Assembly (NCBI RefSeq): GCF_009707365.1
Contig: NZ_CP046122.1
Coordinates: 2,232,001 to 2,296,000, forward strand
Length of the DNA: 64,000 nt
Source of the DNA: Microlunatus sp. Gsoil 973
GTDB lineage: Bacteria; Actinomycetota; Actinomycetes; Propionibacteriales; Propionibacteriaceae
Reading direction: 5' to 3'
The translations under genes and the position numbers were made by a program. Positions within the stretch are counted from its first letter, which is position 1, and each line of letters begins with the position of its first letter. Under the pieces are notes generated by a model that saw only the letters and a list, made by a program, of their open reading frames with translations, had not been told where the DNA came from and made no database searches. Positions 31,873 to 41,623 of this stretch are shown here, in pieces.

Positions 31873-31961
31873 CGACACGCCGCGCATATGAGGGATTTTG
31901 TGACCCCTCGGCGGGAGGGGGTGGCGACACGCCGCGCAGATTGGGGAGTTTGTGACCCCTC
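31873..31961 (-). repeat. Two tandem copies of the 37-bp element (right arm, inverted)
   Basis: Copies at 31873-31909 and 31925-31961 in the opposite orientation to those at 30526-30614, with the same 52-bp period and a nearly identical 15-bp linker. The outer copy begins 2 bp after the pheT stop codon. Typical sequence on the minus strand: GAGGGGTCACAAAATCCCTC followed by ATATGCGCGGCGTGTCG. Confidence 0.85.
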
Positions 31962-31963
31962 GG

Positions 31964-34531
31964 CTATTCGGTGCGTTGGGTGGCGCCGGTGGCGCGGGCG
32001 GCGGCGGCAACCGCGGCTTCGCGGGCCTGAGCGACCTCGGCATCGGTGAGGGTACGGTCCGGGGCGCGGAAGCGGAGGGCGTAGGCCAGGGACTTCTTGC
32101 CCGCGCCGATCTGCTCGCCGGTGTAGACGTCGAACAGCCGGACGTCCTCCAGCAAACCCCCGGCACCGGCCCGTACGGCTTCTTCGACCCTGGCCGCGGG
32201 CACGCCGGCGTCGACAATCAGCGCGATGTCCTCTTTGACCACCGGATGGGTGGACAGCTCGACGATGCTGCCGATCTGCGGCGCGGCCCCGACCAGCGCA
32301 TCAAGATCGATCTCGCAGGCCGCGGTCCTGGCCGGCAGTCCGAGAGCCTCGATCACGGTCGGATGGATCTCCCCGGCGAAGCCGATCGGGGTCCGGGTGC
32401 CGTCCTCGGCCACAACGATGATCGCGGCGCAGCGGCCGGGATGCCAGGGTGCCTGCTCGGCCTGTTCGGCGACGACCGTGCCACCGACGGCACGGGCGGC
32501 GATCTCGGCGGTCGCGATGGCGTGCCGCCAGGTCGCCGGCTGCGCCGGCCCGGTCCACCCCGCAGGACGTACGGCTCCGGTCAGCACGGCACCGAGATGC
32601 CGTGGCTGATCACCGATCGCCGCGTCCATGGCGGCCAACTCCTCCTCGCTCGGCCGGCGGTCGACCGGGGGCCGCGGAGCGGCACTGCGCTGCTGCGGTG
32701 CCAGGAACACCGGCCCGATCTCGAAGATCGCAAGATCGTCAAGACTGCGGCTGGTGTTGCGGTTGACCGATGCGAACAGTTCCGGCAGCAACGTGGTGCG
32801 CAGTTCGGCCTGTTCCTCCGAGAGCGGGTTGGCCATCCGCATCAGTCGGCGGCGCGCGTCGTCGGGCGGGATACGGAGTTGATCAAGAACCGCCCTGCCC
32901 ATGAACGGGAAGGTCTGTGCCTCGACGTACCCGGCATCGGCCAGTGCCTGGCCGATCAACCGGCGCAGCCGCTGCCGACGGGTCAGGCCCCGGCCCGCGG
33001 GCGGTGTCGGGATGACCGGGCGGACGTTCTCATACCCGTAGATCCGGCCGACCTCTTCGACATAGTCGTACGGATCGGTCAGGTCGGGCCGCCAACTGGG
33101 CGGGGTGACCAGCAGTCTGTCGCCCTGATCATCAACGGCGACGCCGACCGCCTGCAGAGCCTGGATCACCGTCGAACGGTCGATCTCAGCACCCATGATC
33201 GTGGCCGGAAGTCGATCATCGAACCGCTGGGTCGCCGGCGATGGCACCGCACCGGCAACGGTCTCGGCCGGCTCGAGCCGGCCGCCGCCCAGGGCGATCA
33301 GCAGTTGCGCGACCCGGTGGGCCGCGGCATAGGTGGCACCCGGGTCGGCGCCGCGCTCGTAGCGTCGGGACGCTTCGGAGGACAGCTTGTGCCGCCGCGA
33401 CGTCCGGGCGATCGTCATCGCGTCGAAGTTGGCCGATTCGATCACCACGGTGGTGGTCCGATGGCTCACCTCGGTGTTCTCGCCGCCCATCACGCCGGCC
33501 AGGCCGATCGGACCGGAGTCGTCGGTGATCAACAGATCGTCCGGATCGAGGTCACGGACGACGTCGTCGAGAGTGATCAACTTCTCCCCCGCCCTCGCCT
33601 TGCGGACGACGATGGGGCCGGAGAGCTTGTCCCTGTCGTAGGCGTGCAGCGGCTGGCCGGTCTCCAGCATCACGTAGTTGGTGACGTCGACGGCGAGCGA
33701 GATCGACCGCATGCCGGCCTGGTGCAACCGTCGTTGCATCCAACGCGGGCTGGCGGCGGTCGGGGCGATACCGCTGACGGTGAGCGCGACGAACACCGGG
33801 CAGGCCTCGGAGTTGATCACCACCGGATAACCCTCATCGACGGTCGGCGGCACCGGACGGGAGACCGGATCGGTGAACGGCACGTCGAAGGCGAGCGCGG
33901 CCTCGCGAGCGATGCCGCGGACCGACCAGCAGTAGCCGCGATCAGGCGTGACAGCGATGTCCAGGACGTCGTCGCGCAGGTAGAGCGCCGGGGCCGCGTC
34001 CGCGCCGACCACAAGATCAGCAGGATCCGCAGCGGTCCGACCTGCCGCCAGCGGACCGACCGCGTCGGGCTCGAGCACGATGATGCCGGAATGATCATCA
34101 CCGATGCCGAGCTCGCGCGAGGAGCAGATCATCCCGTCGCTGACGTGTCCGTACGTCTTCCGCGAGGCGATCTTGAAACCGCCGGGCAGTTCCGCGCCTG
34201 GCAGGGCCACGACGACAAGATCACCCTGAGCGAAGTTCCTGGCGCCGCAGATGATGCCGCGGCCGGGTGCGCCGAAGTCGGTCGGCGTCCCGCCTTCGTT
34301 GTACGGACCGACGTCGACCCGGCACCACCGTACGGTCTTGCCGTTGGAGTGGGTCTCCTCGGTGAACTCCTCGACCCGGCCGATCACCAACGGCCCGGTG
34401 ACCTCCGCGCCGGTCTCCTCGATGGTCTCGACCTCGAGGCCCAGCCGCACCAAGGCGTCGGAGATCTGCCGGGTCGGCACCGACTCCGGCACCGCAGCGT
34501 ACGTCCGCAGCCAGTTCAGCGGGACCCTCAT
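31964..34531 (-). CDS. pheT: Phenylalanyl-tRNA synthetase beta subunit
   Basis: An 855-aa beta chain of the (alpha beta)2 enzyme. In order: N-terminal B1 region with an EMAP-like tRNA-binding domain (about 40-150, VIGRVEEFTEETHSNGKTVRWCRVDVG), B3/B4 editing region, B5 domain, catalytic-like core (RRLMRMANPLSEEQAELRTTLLPEL) and C-terminal FDX-ACB anticodon-binding domain (STHPVVKEDIALIVDAGVP). The ATG overlaps the pheS stop by 4 nt. Confidence 0.97.
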   Translation of the reverse strand: MRVPLNWLRTYAAVPESVPTRQISDALVRLGLEVETIEETGAEVTGPLVIGRVEEFTEETHSNGKTVRWCRVDVGPYNEGGTPTDFGAPGRGIICGARNFAQGDLVVVALPGAELPGGFKIASRKTYGHVSDGMICSSRELGIGDDHSGIIVLEPDAVGPLAAGRTAADPADLVVGADAAPALYLRDDVLDIAVTPDRGYCWSVRGIAREAALAFDVPFTDPVSRPVPPTVDEGYPVVINSEACPVFVALTVSGIAPTAASPRWMQRRLHQAGMRSISLAVDVTNYVMLETGQPLHAYDRDKLSGPIVVRKARAGEKLITLDDVVRDLDPDDLLITDDSGPIGLAGVMGGENTEVSHRTTTVVIESANFDAMTIARTSRRHKLSSEASRRYERGADPGATYAAAHRVAQLLIALGGGRLEPAETVAGAVPSPATQRFDDRLPATIMGAEIDRSTVIQALQAVGVAVDDQGDRLLVTPPSWRPDLTDPYDYVEEVGRIYGYENVRPVIPTPPAGRGLTRRQRLRRLIGQALADAGYVEAQTFPFMGRAVLDQLRIPPDDARRRLMRMANPLSEEQAELRTTLLPELFASVNRNTSRSLDDLAIFEIGPVFLAPQQRSAAPRPPVDRRPSEEELAAMDAAIGDQPRHLGAVLTGAVRPAGWTGPAQPATWRHAIATAEIAARAVGGTVVAEQAEQAPWHPGRCAAIIVVAEDGTRTPIGFAGEIHPTVIEALGLPARTAACEIDLDALVGAAPQIGSIVELSTHPVVKEDIALIVDAGVPAARVEEAVRAGAGGLLEDVRLFDVYTGEQIGAGKKSLAYALRFRAPDRTLTDAEVAQAREAAVAAAARATGATQRTE

Positions 34532-35640
34532 CGTGCACCTCCCACCAAGGAACGACTGAACCTCACGTCACCCTGCACGGTGTCGCGCAGATCCGACAGG
34601 TTGTTGCGGAACATCAGGGTGCGATCGACCCCCATGCCGAAGGCGAAGCCGGAGTAGATCGAGCTGTCCACACCACAGGCCTCGAGCACCCGCGGGTTGA
34701 CCACACCGCAGCCGCCCCATTCGATCCAGCCCTCGCTCTTGCACATCCGGCACGGATTGTCCGGATCACCGACCGAGGTGCCGTGACAGTTGAAGCACAA
34801 CAGGTCCACCTCGGCCGACGGCTCGGTGAAGGGGAAGTACGAGGGCCTCCAGCGCAGCACCATGTCCTCTCCGAACAACACGCGCGCGAAGTGTTCCAAC
34901 GTGCCACGCAGATTGCCGAAGGTGATGCCCTTGTCGACGGCGAGGCCTTCGATCTGGTTGAAGACCGGGAGATGGGTGGCGTCGTACTCGTCGGCCCGGT
35001 AGACGCGTCCGGGACAGACCACATAGACCGGGAGCTCACGGGTGAGCAGGGACCGGGCCTGCACCGGGGAGGTGTGGGTACGCAGCACCAGGTTGTGTTC
35101 CGGAGGGTCGATGAACAGAGTGTCCTGCATCGTGCGGGCCGGATGGTCGGGGATGAAGTTGAGGGCGTCGAAGTTGAGCCACTCCGCCTCCAGCTCAGGA
35201 CCCTCGGCGATCTCCCAACCCATCGACACGAAGATGTCACCCATCAGATCCATCATCGCGGGGACGGGGTGGATCGCCCCCTGCGGCACCAGCTCGGTCG
35301 GCAGGGTGACGTCGACCCGCTCCTGCGCCAGTCGGCGCTCCAGTTCGGCGGCACTGATCTCGGCCTCCCGATCCTTCAGCGCCTGGTTCACCCGGCCGCG
35401 GGCCCGGGCCATCCGCTGCCCGACCTCGCGTTTGGCCTCCGGGGGCAGGGCACCGATCTCCCGATTGGCCAGGGCCAATGGTGACCGGTCGCCGGCGTGG
35501 GCGATGCGGGCCTGTTTGAGCTCGGCGACCGTGGTCGCCCCGGCAAAAGCGCGGAGCGCCTCGGCCACCATGGCTTCGACGTTCTCTTCGCTCAGCGATG
35601 CGACCTGCACAGGGTCGTAGCTCGAGTTCGGCCCAGACAT
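34528..35640 (-). CDS. pheS: Phenylalanyl-tRNA synthetase alpha subunit
   Basis: A 370-aa class II synthetase catalytic subunit. It has an N-terminal coiled coil (about 40-105), motif 2 (CPGRVYRADEYDATHLPVFNQ) and motif 3 (FGMGVDRTLMFRNN). The segment CFNCHGTSVGDPDNPCRMCK has four Cys that could bind zinc; it is an insertion relative to the E. coli form and is common in actinobacterial PheS. GAGGAG lies upstream of the ATG. The 188-bp gap before the next gene contains a possible -10 (TAGACT) but no clear attenuator. Confidence 0.97.
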   Translation of the reverse strand: MSGPNSSYDPVQVASLSEENVEAMVAEALRAFAGATTVAELKQARIAHAGDRSPLALANREIGALPPEAKREVGQRMARARGRVNQALKDREAEISAAELERRLAQERVDVTLPTELVPQGAIHPVPAMMDLMGDIFVSMGWEIAEGPELEAEWLNFDALNFIPDHPARTMQDTLFIDPPEHNLVLRTHTSPVQARSLLTRELPVYVVCPGRVYRADEYDATHLPVFNQIEGLAVDKGITFGNLRGTLEHFARVLFGEDMVLRWRPSYFPFTEPSAEVDLLCFNCHGTSVGDPDNPCRMCKSEGWIEWGGCGVVNPRVLEACGVDSSIYSGFAFGMGVDRTLMFRNNLSDLRDTVQGDVRFSRSLVGGAR

Positions 35641-35828
35641 CGGACTCCTCTTCGGGTGGATCTGCTCAACTGCCCAGTGGCAGCGCCAGACAGTCTAGGA
35701 ACGACTGCGGCCGAGCGGCGAACCGGATTGGGCCGTTGTGAGTACTGCTGCCGCCCAGCGGGCCGAAACGCCGGCCCACGGCACGCTCCGACATGTCCGG
35801 ACGGCAGGAATGCACGACGGTGGCGGGT

Positions 35829-37574
35829 TCAGTCGTCCGGTTCGGCGTAGACGTACTTGCCGCCGCGCAGCAGCGACGCCACTCCGGCGATCAGGCAGGC
35901 GATGATCGCGAAGGCGAAGGCGACGCCCAGCCCGTCGGCGAACGGTCCGGAGATCAGTGACGGGAAGAACGCCCGACCGGTCAGGAAGTGGGCGTTGGCT
36001 GCCGGCAATTGGCCGAGCACCTGGGGGCCGAGGATCGTCTGCACCGGGTTGTAGCCCAGCAGTGAGGCGAACAGCACCGAAACCGGCGGGAGCGCGGCGA
36101 CCCGGGCGGCGACGTCGGCCGGCACCCCTTGTGCGGTCAGTCCGGAGGACATCGCCTGCGGCAGCGCCTTGGACAGGCCCGCGACCATCAGCGTGAAGAA
36201 GACCCCGATCGACAGCACCATGGCGGCGTTCTGGAAGGTGGCAGTCATCCCAGCGCCGGCGCCGCGGCGTTGGCGGGGCAGGCTGTTCATGATCCCGGCA
36301 CGGTTGGGTGAGGCGAACAGCCCCATTCCCAGACCGTTGAGCAACAGCGCCAGAGCGAACTCCCAGTAGGAGAAGTCGACCGGCATCAGCGCGAGCCAGA
36401 CGAAGCTGAGCGCGGCGACGACCATGCCGCCGGTACCGAAGGCACGGGCGCCGAACCGGTCGGACAACCACCCGGACGCCGGCCCGGCGATCAGGAACCC
36501 GAGCGTCATCGGCAGCATGTAGATGCCGGCCCACAGCGGAGTCTGTTCGAAGCTGTAGCCGTGCCGGGGCAACCAGATGCCCTGCAACCAGATGATCAAC
36601 AGGAACATCAGGCCGCCGCGGCCGAGGCTGGCCAGCAGGCTGGCCACGTTGCCCGCGGTGAAGGCGCGGATCCGGAACAGCCCGAGTCGGAACATCGGAT
36701 CGGACACCCGGGTCTCGATGACACAGAAGACCGCCAGCACCACGGCACCGCCGATCATCAGGACGAGCACCATCGGGTTGGTCCAGCCCATCGTGTGATC
36801 ACGGTACGGCTGGATCCCGTAGGTGATGCCGATCAGTAACGCGATCAGCCCGGCGGCGAAGCTGATGTTGCCCCACCAGTCAACGGTTGCGGCGTGCCGG
36901 TGGCCGGTGTCGTGCAGTTTCCAGTACGCCCACACTGTGCCGAAGACTCCGACCGGTACGGAGACGAGGAAGACGATGTGCCACTCGATCGGTGCCAGGA
37001 CGCCACCGAGCACCAGGCCGATGAAGGACCCGGCGATGCCGGCGACCTGGTTGAGCCCGAGGGCAAGGCCGCGCTGGTTGGTCGGGAACGCGTCGGTCAG
37101 GATCGCCGAGGAGTTGGCCATCAGCAGCGCACCGCCCACGCCCTGCAGGATGCGGATGATGATCAGCCAGAGCGCCCCGGCGGTGCCGTGCAGCCAGGTC
37201 AGCGACAGCAGGATGGAGAACAGGGTGAAGACGGCGAAGCCGGCGTTGTACATCCGGACTCGGCCGAACATGTCGCCCAGTCGTCCGAAGCTGACCACGA
37301 GCACTGCGGTCACCACCAGGTAACCCATGATCAACCAGAGCAGCAGGCTGGTGTTGCTCGGTTCCAGCGGGTTGACGCCGATGCCGCGGAAGATGTCGGG
37401 CAGCGCGATCAGCACGATGGAGGAGTTGATCGTCGCCATCAGGACACCGATGGTCGTGTTGGACAGCGCGATCCACTTGTAGCCCGGACGGGCGACCGCT
37501 GCCGCCGCCCGCGACTCCCGCGCGGTGATACCGCGTGCTGCCCGTTCCGGTGCCGTTGTAGAGCCCGTCTGCAC
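35829..37574 (-). CDS. MFS drug efflux transporter, DHA2 (14-TMS) family
   Basis: A 581-aa membrane transporter with about 14 hydrophobic helices. The motif A region is [18 protein letters not shown], and [10 protein letters not shown] near TM1 is typical of EmrB/QacA-type proton-coupled exporters. The first 35 residues are a hydrophilic cytoplasmic leader. I chose the GTG at 37574 with GGAAGGGG upstream; an ATG at 37625 would start 5 bp from a palindromic operator-like site and is less likely. Substrate unknown. No regulator gene adjoins it. Confidence 0.88.
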   Translation of the reverse strand: MQTGSTTAPERAARGITARESRAAAAVARPGYKWIALSNTTIGVLMATINSSIVLIALPDIFRGIGVNPLEPSNTSLLLWLIMGYLVVTAVLVVSFGRLGDMFGRVRMYNAGFAVFTLFSILLSLTWLHGTAGALWLIIIRILQGVGGALLMANSSAILTDAFPTNQRGLALGLNQVAGIAGSFIGLVLGGVLAPIEWHIVFLVSVPVGVFGTVWAYWKLHDTGHRHAATVDWWGNISFAAGLIALLIGITYGIQPYRDHTMGWTNPMVLVLMIGGAVVLAVFCVIETRVSDPMFRLGLFRIRAFTAGNVASLLASLGRGGLMFLLIIWLQGIWLPRHGYSFEQTPLWAGIYMLPMTLGFLIAGPASGWLSDRFGARAFGTGGMVVAALSFVWLALMPVDFSYWEFALALLLNGLGMGLFASPNRAGIMNSLPRQRRGAGAGMTATFQNAAMVLSIGVFFTLMVAGLSKALPQAMSSGLTAQGVPADVAARVAALPPVSVLFASLLGYNPVQTILGPQVLGQLPAANAHFLTGRAFFPSLISGPFADGLGVAFAFAIIACLIAGVASLLRGGKYVYAEPDD

Positions 37575-37629
37575 CTGGCGCCCCTTCCACGGATCGATCT
37601 GGCGGGACGATCCGACTCCGATCAAAATT

Positions 37630-37646
37630 CCTTAGCCAGGCTAAGG
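37630..37646. promoter_or_regulatory. Palindromic operator candidate for the DHA2 transporter
   Basis: CCTTAGCCAGGCTAAGG is a perfect 8-1-8 palindrome 56 bp upstream of the GTG start. TTAGC/GCTAA palindromes of this size are typical of MarR- or TetR-type operators. The cognate regulator is not in the immediate neighbourhood. Confidence 0.5.
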
Positions 37647-37719
37647 GATCGGCCGGGGCGGGTATTCCCGCGGCGGGCTCGGCGGACGGGGTGTCTAAAG
37701 TTCGGCTCAGCTTCCCGGA

Positions 37720-38706
37720 TCAGCCGGCGGCCGACAGCCAGACGCGGGCACCTTCCCGCAGCCCGATGGATCGCTGGTGCGACCGGCTCATCACCACCTG
37801 CACCTCGCCGTTCCCCGGCTCGGGACGGTCGGGCCGGACGGTCAACCGGACCTCGAACCCGATGCGCAGCATTCGGGTGACTACACCGGGCATCGCACCG
37901 GCCGATCCCGGTGTCACGGCGACCTCGATGTCGTGCGGTCGCAGCCGTACACCTCCGAGTTGGGTGACCTCGCCCAGGAAGTCCATCACGAAATCGCCGG
38001 CCGGCTCATCGTAGAGCTGGTCGGGTGTGCCGATCTGCTCGATCCTGCCCTCGTTGATCACGACGATCCGGTCGGCAACCTCCAGCGCCTCCTCCTGATC
38101 ATGGGTGACGAAGACGGTGGTGACATGGACCTCGTCGTGCAACCTGCGCAGCCAGTCCCGCAACTCCTTGCGGACCTTGGCGTCCAGGGCGCCGAACGGC
38201 TCGTCCAGCAGCAGCACGTTCGGTTCGACGGCCAGCGCCCTGGCCAGCGCCATCCGCTGCCGCTGTCCGCCGGACAACTGGGACGGCAGCCGCTGGGAGA
38301 ACTGGGACAGGTGCACCAGGTCCAGCAGCTCGGCGACCCGGCGGTTGATGCGTTCGCGTTCCCTCCTGTGCCCTGCCGTCAGCGGAAGCCGCGGCGGGGT
38401 GCGGATCTCCAGCCCGAACGCGACGTTGCGCGCCACCGTCATGTGCTTGAAGACCGCGTAGTGCTGGAAGACGAACCCGACGTTGCGCCGCTGGGGCGGC
38501 AGGGCCGTGGCGTCGGTCCCCTCGATGACGATCCTGCCGGTGTCCGCCGACTCCAGCCCGGCGATGATCCGCAGCAGGGTCGACTTGCCGCCGCCCGACG
38601 GGCCGAGCAACGCCGTCAGCCGGCCGGTCGGGATGGACAGGTTGACGTCGTCCAGGGCGACGAAGTCGCCGAACCGCTTGCTGACCCCAGAGATCTCGAT
38701 ACTCAT
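37720..38706 (-). CDS. cysA: Sulfate ABC transporter ATP-binding protein
   Basis: A 328-aa ATPase. Walker [10 protein letters not shown] is at about residue 35, the signature is [15 protein letters not shown], Walker B is [12 protein letters not shown], and the switch His is in [17 protein letters not shown]-terminal TOBE-like region (about 240-328) follows. It is the last gene of a sbp-cysT-cysW-cysA set and energises sulfate/thiosulfate import. Confidence 0.93.
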   Translation of the reverse strand: MSIEISGVSKRFGDFVALDDVNLSIPTGRLTALLGPSGGGKSTLLRIIAGLESADTGRIVIEGTDATALPPQRRNVGFVFQHYAVFKHMTVARNVAFGLEIRTPPRLPLTAGHRRERERINRRVAELLDLVHLSQFSQRLPSQLSGGQRQRMALARALAVEPNVLLLDEPFGALDAKVRKELRDWLRRLHDEVHVTTVFVTHDQEEALEVADRIVVINEGRIEQIGTPDQLYDEPAGDFVMDFLGEVTQLGGVRLRPHDIEVAVTPGSAGAMPGVVTRMLRIGFEVRLTVRPDRPEPGNGEVQVVMSRSHQRSIGLREGARVWLSAAG

Positions 38707-38725
38707 GATCTTCTCCCAGTCCCCC

Positions 38726-39532
38726 TCATCGTTCCCGCGGCCGCACCGCGGCGACCCCGATCAAACACGCGATCGAGACCATCACCAGCAGGAAGGCGAC
38801 CGCGTACGCCGCCGGCTGCTCGAATCCCTGGTACTTGGCCTCGACCACCAGCGTCGCGGTCTGCGTTCGGCCGGTGATGTTGCCGGAGACCACCTTCACC
38901 GCACCGAACTCACCCACCGACCTGGCCAGGCTCAGCACGAGGCCGTACACGACAGCCCATTTGATGCTCGGCAGGGTGATCCGCCACAACGTCTGCAGCC
39001 AGTTCGCGCCGAGGCTGCGCGCCGCCTGTTCCTGATCCTCACCGACCTCGGTCAATGTTGGCACCACTTCCCGGATCACCAACGGCAGCGCGACGAAGGT
39101 GGTCGCCATGATCATTCCGGGCGAGTTGAAGATCACCTGCAGCCCGTGATCCTCCAGGAACGGCCCGAACCAGCCGTTGCGGCCGTTGTAGACCAGCACC
39201 AGTGCCAACCCGACGACGACCGGCGAGACCGAAAGCGGCAGATCGATCAGGGCCGACAACAACCGCTTGCCGGGAAAGTCGTAGCGCACCAACAGGATCG
39301 AGATCGTCACGCCGAACACCAGGTTGATGGCCACCGCCCACAATGCGACGATGGCGGTCAACCGGATGCCGTCGATCACCTCGGGATCGGTGAGGGTGTC
39401 CATCAGGTTGGAGACTCCCCCGTCGAAGGTGCGGGCGATCAACATCACCAGCGGCAGCACGACCAGGAAGAGCAGGTAGCCGACCGCGACCAGCCGCAGC
39501 ACCCAACGTGTCGGTGTGGAGGTCCTAACCAC
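38726..39532 (-). CDS. cysW: Sulfate ABC transporter permease CysW
   Basis: A 268-aa permease with about six membrane helices ([21 protein letters not shown] and others). The coupling loop is [24 protein letters not shown], and the family segment [18 protein letters not shown] is present. I prefer the GTG at 39532, overlapping cysT by 8 nt with GGTGG upstream, over the ATG at 39559. Confidence 0.92.
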   Translation of the reverse strand: MVRTSTPTRWVLRLVAVGYLLFLVVLPLVMLIARTFDGGVSNLMDTLTDPEVIDGIRLTAIVALWAVAINLVFGVTISILLVRYDFPGKRLLSALIDLPLSVSPVVVGLALVLVYNGRNGWFGPFLEDHGLQVIFNSPGMIMATTFVALPLVIREVVPTLTEVGEDQEQAARSLGANWLQTLWRITLPSIKWAVVYGLVLSLARSVGEFGAVKVVSGNITGRTQTATLVVEAKYQGFEQPAAYAVAFLLVMVSIACLIGVAAVRPRER

Positions 39533-40415
39533 GTCGTGCCACCACCCATTGCACGACATCCAGGGCGATGATCACGATCAACGCCACCGCGAGCATCACC
39601 GAGGCGACGGCCGCAGCCTTGGCGTTGCTTCCGTTCTCGATGAAGGACAGCACCCGCACGGAGACGACCTCGGTACGGAACGGCCGGTTGCCGCTGAGCA
39701 GCACCAGTGAGCCGTACTCGGAGATCGCCCGGGCGAAGGACAGCGCGGCACCCGAGGTGATCGCCGGCGCCAAGGACGGCAGGATGATCCGGGCGACGAT
39801 GGTGCGGGGCGATGCACCCAACGATGCCGCCGCCTCCTCGACGTCGACGTCCAACTCCTCCAGTACCGGTTGCACGGACCGGACGACGAACGGCAGGGTG
39901 ACGAAAGCCAACGCCAACCACACCGCCATCCTGGTGAAGGCGAAGTGCAGTCCCATCGGGCTGCTCGGGCCGTACAGCGTCAGCAGTACCAGGCCGGCGA
40001 CCACCGTCGGCGAAGCGAACGGGACGTCGATGATCACGTTCAGCACCGACCGGCCCCAGAACCGGTCACGCACCAGCACCCAGGCGATCACCGTGCCGAG
40101 CACGATGTTGATCAGTGTCGCCAGCGCCGCCTGGGTGACGGTCAGCGAGATCGCCGCCCAGGTCTGGTCGTCGGTCAGCACGGCGAGGTAGCGCCCCACC
40201 CCACCGGCAGCCGCCGTGGCGACGACCGCCGACAGCGGCAGCAGCACCAGCAGACTGAACCAGATGGTGGCCAACCCGAGGCCAAGGCCGGCACCACGGG
40301 TGAGCGTGACTCGGTGCCGGACCCGACGACCCGGGCCCGCGGCGGGTAGGTCCGGCGGGTCCGAGATCGGACTGACCGACCGGTCAGTCCCGATCGTCGC
40401 CGGAGCGGTGGTCAT
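39525..40415 (-). CDS. cysT: Sulfate ABC transporter permease CysT
   Basis: A 296-aa permease with six membrane helices after a 50-residue hydrophilic leader. The coupling loop is EEAAASLGASPRTIVARIILPSL, and FARAISEYGSLVLLSGNRPF is characteristic of CysT/U. The ATG shares one base with the binding-protein stop (TGATG). Confidence 0.93.
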   Translation of the reverse strand: MTTAPATIGTDRSVSPISDPPDLPAAGPGRRVRHRVTLTRGAGLGLGLATIWFSLLVLLPLSAVVATAAAGGVGRYLAVLTDDQTWAAISLTVTQAALATLINIVLGTVIAWVLVRDRFWGRSVLNVIIDVPFASPTVVAGLVLLTLYGPSSPMGLHFAFTRMAVWLALAFVTLPFVVRSVQPVLEELDVDVEEAAASLGASPRTIVARIILPSLAPAITSGAALSFARAISEYGSLVLLSGNRPFRTEVVSVRVLSFIENGSNAKAAAVASVMLAVALIVIIALDVVQWVVARRG

Positions 40416-41461
40416 CAGTTCGAGCCCACCTTGCCCGTGCTCTGCTGCAACTGGGTGATGATGCCCAGCGGCGCGCCGTCCTCGCCGTCACCGAAGAACT
40501 GGTCCGCCGCCTTGCTCCAGCCGCCGAAGTCCTTGTCCAGTGTGAACAGCTTCTGCGGTTGCGGGAACGGGTTCGCCGGATCATTGGCGCCCTCCACCTG
40601 GCCGACGTCGACGCCGTCGATGACCGGGCGGAAGCCGGCCTGGGCGTAAAGCTTCTGTCCCTCGGCGCTGGTCATGAACTTCAGGAAGTCCTTCGCCTTC
40701 TGGCTTGCGCCGACGGTCACCGTCGCCGGGTTCTCGATCTTGAGCGTGTCGGAGGGAACGATGTAGTCGATGTCGGCGCCGCTCTGCCTGGCCTCGATGG
40801 CCTCGTTCTCGTAGGACAGCAGCACGTCGCCGGACCCGTCGGTGAAGGCCGTGGTGGCCTCCCGGCCGCTGCCGGGAAGCGCGATCGTGTTGTTCAGCAC
40901 CTTGGTCACGTACGCCTTGGCGTCGGCCTCACTGCCACCGTTGCCGGTGATGTGTGCCCAGGCGGCAAGGATGTTCCACCGCGCCGAGCCGGAGGAACCC
41001 GGGTTCGGCGTGATGATCTTCACGCCCGGCCTGGCCAGGTCGTCCCAGCCGGTGATGTGCTTCGGGTTCCCCTTGCGCACAACGATCACCACCACCGATG
41101 AGGTGGCGATGCCGTGGCTCGGTGTGTCCTTCCAGTTCTCCGAGACCAGCTTGTCCTTGACCAGCCTGGTGACGTCGGTCTCCAGCGAGAAGTGCACGAT
41201 GTCGGCCTTGGCGCCGGCCTCGACGGCCCGGCTCTGGTCTCCCGATGCGCCGTAGGAGGTCTCGAACTCGACGTTCTTGCCCTCTGGCGTCTCCTGGAAG
41301 CCCTTGAAGACCGGTTTGTTGGCCGCGTTCAACACCGAGAATCCGGTGACCCGGATCGTGCTCGTGTCGGCCCCGCTGGCCCCGGTCATCGAGCCGCATC
41401 CGGCCAGAACCAGTACGCCGACGATGACGGCCGCGATCGCGGCCTTGACCCGCATTCCCAT
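40415..41461 (-). CDS. sbp: Sulfate-binding lipoprotein
   Basis: A 348-aa sulfate/thiosulfate-binding protein. The signal peptide ends in VLVLAGC with the lipidated Cys at 22. Family segments include FQETPEGKNVEFETSYGASGDQSRAVEAGAKADIV, NPGSSGSARWNILAAW and VLLSYENEAIEA. AAGGGG lies about 8 nt before the ATG. It heads the operon, with a candidate promoter and palindrome upstream. Confidence 0.93.
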   Translation of the reverse strand: MGMRVKAAIAAVIVGVLVLAGCGSMTGASGADTSTIRVTGFSVLNAANKPVFKGFQETPEGKNVEFETSYGASGDQSRAVEAGAKADIVHFSLETDVTRLVKDKLVSENWKDTPSHGIATSSVVVIVVRKGNPKHITGWDDLARPGVKIITPNPGSSGSARWNILAAWAHITGNGGSEADAKAYVTKVLNNTIALPGSGREATTAFTDGSGDVLLSYENEAIEARQSGADIDYIVPSDTLKIENPATVTVGASQKAKDFLKFMTSAEGQKLYAQAGFRPVIDGVDVGQVEGANDPANPFPQPQKLFTLDKDFGGWSKAADQFFGDGEDGAPLGIITQLQQSTGKVGSN

Positions 41462-41550
41462 GGTGTTCCCCTTCGTCCCCTGCTGGTCGACCCCTGCCGC
41501 CGGAGCGGCGGAACTCTCCTAGTATCCCGACTTTCTCGAGATTGTCGGTA

Positions 41551-41579
41551 TTTATACTAGGGTTTTGTCCCGGAACAAA
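41551..41579 (-). promoter_or_regulatory. Promoter with overlapping palindrome, sulfate operon
   Basis: On the minus strand TTGTTC, a 16-nt spacer, then TATAAA. The -35 is embedded in a near-perfect palindrome (41564-41579; TTTGT then CCCGGAACAAA on the plus strand). A second inverted pair (CTAGTAT...CCGAC) follows downstream. This is where a sulfur-responsive regulator would be expected to bind. Confidence 0.5.
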
Positions 41580-41623
41580 TCCGGATGTCATGGGATGGAC
41601 ACACCGATCGCCGGGATTCCCGG

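Noticed and set aside
30526-31961. CRISPR array interpretation of the 52-bp-period repeats
   Set aside because: Only two copies occur per arm, the 15-bp linkers are nearly identical rather than unique, and no cas genes are present.
31952-34657. 901-aa plus-strand frame opposite pheT
   Set aside because: pheT is certain; the opposite frame has no recognisable domain.
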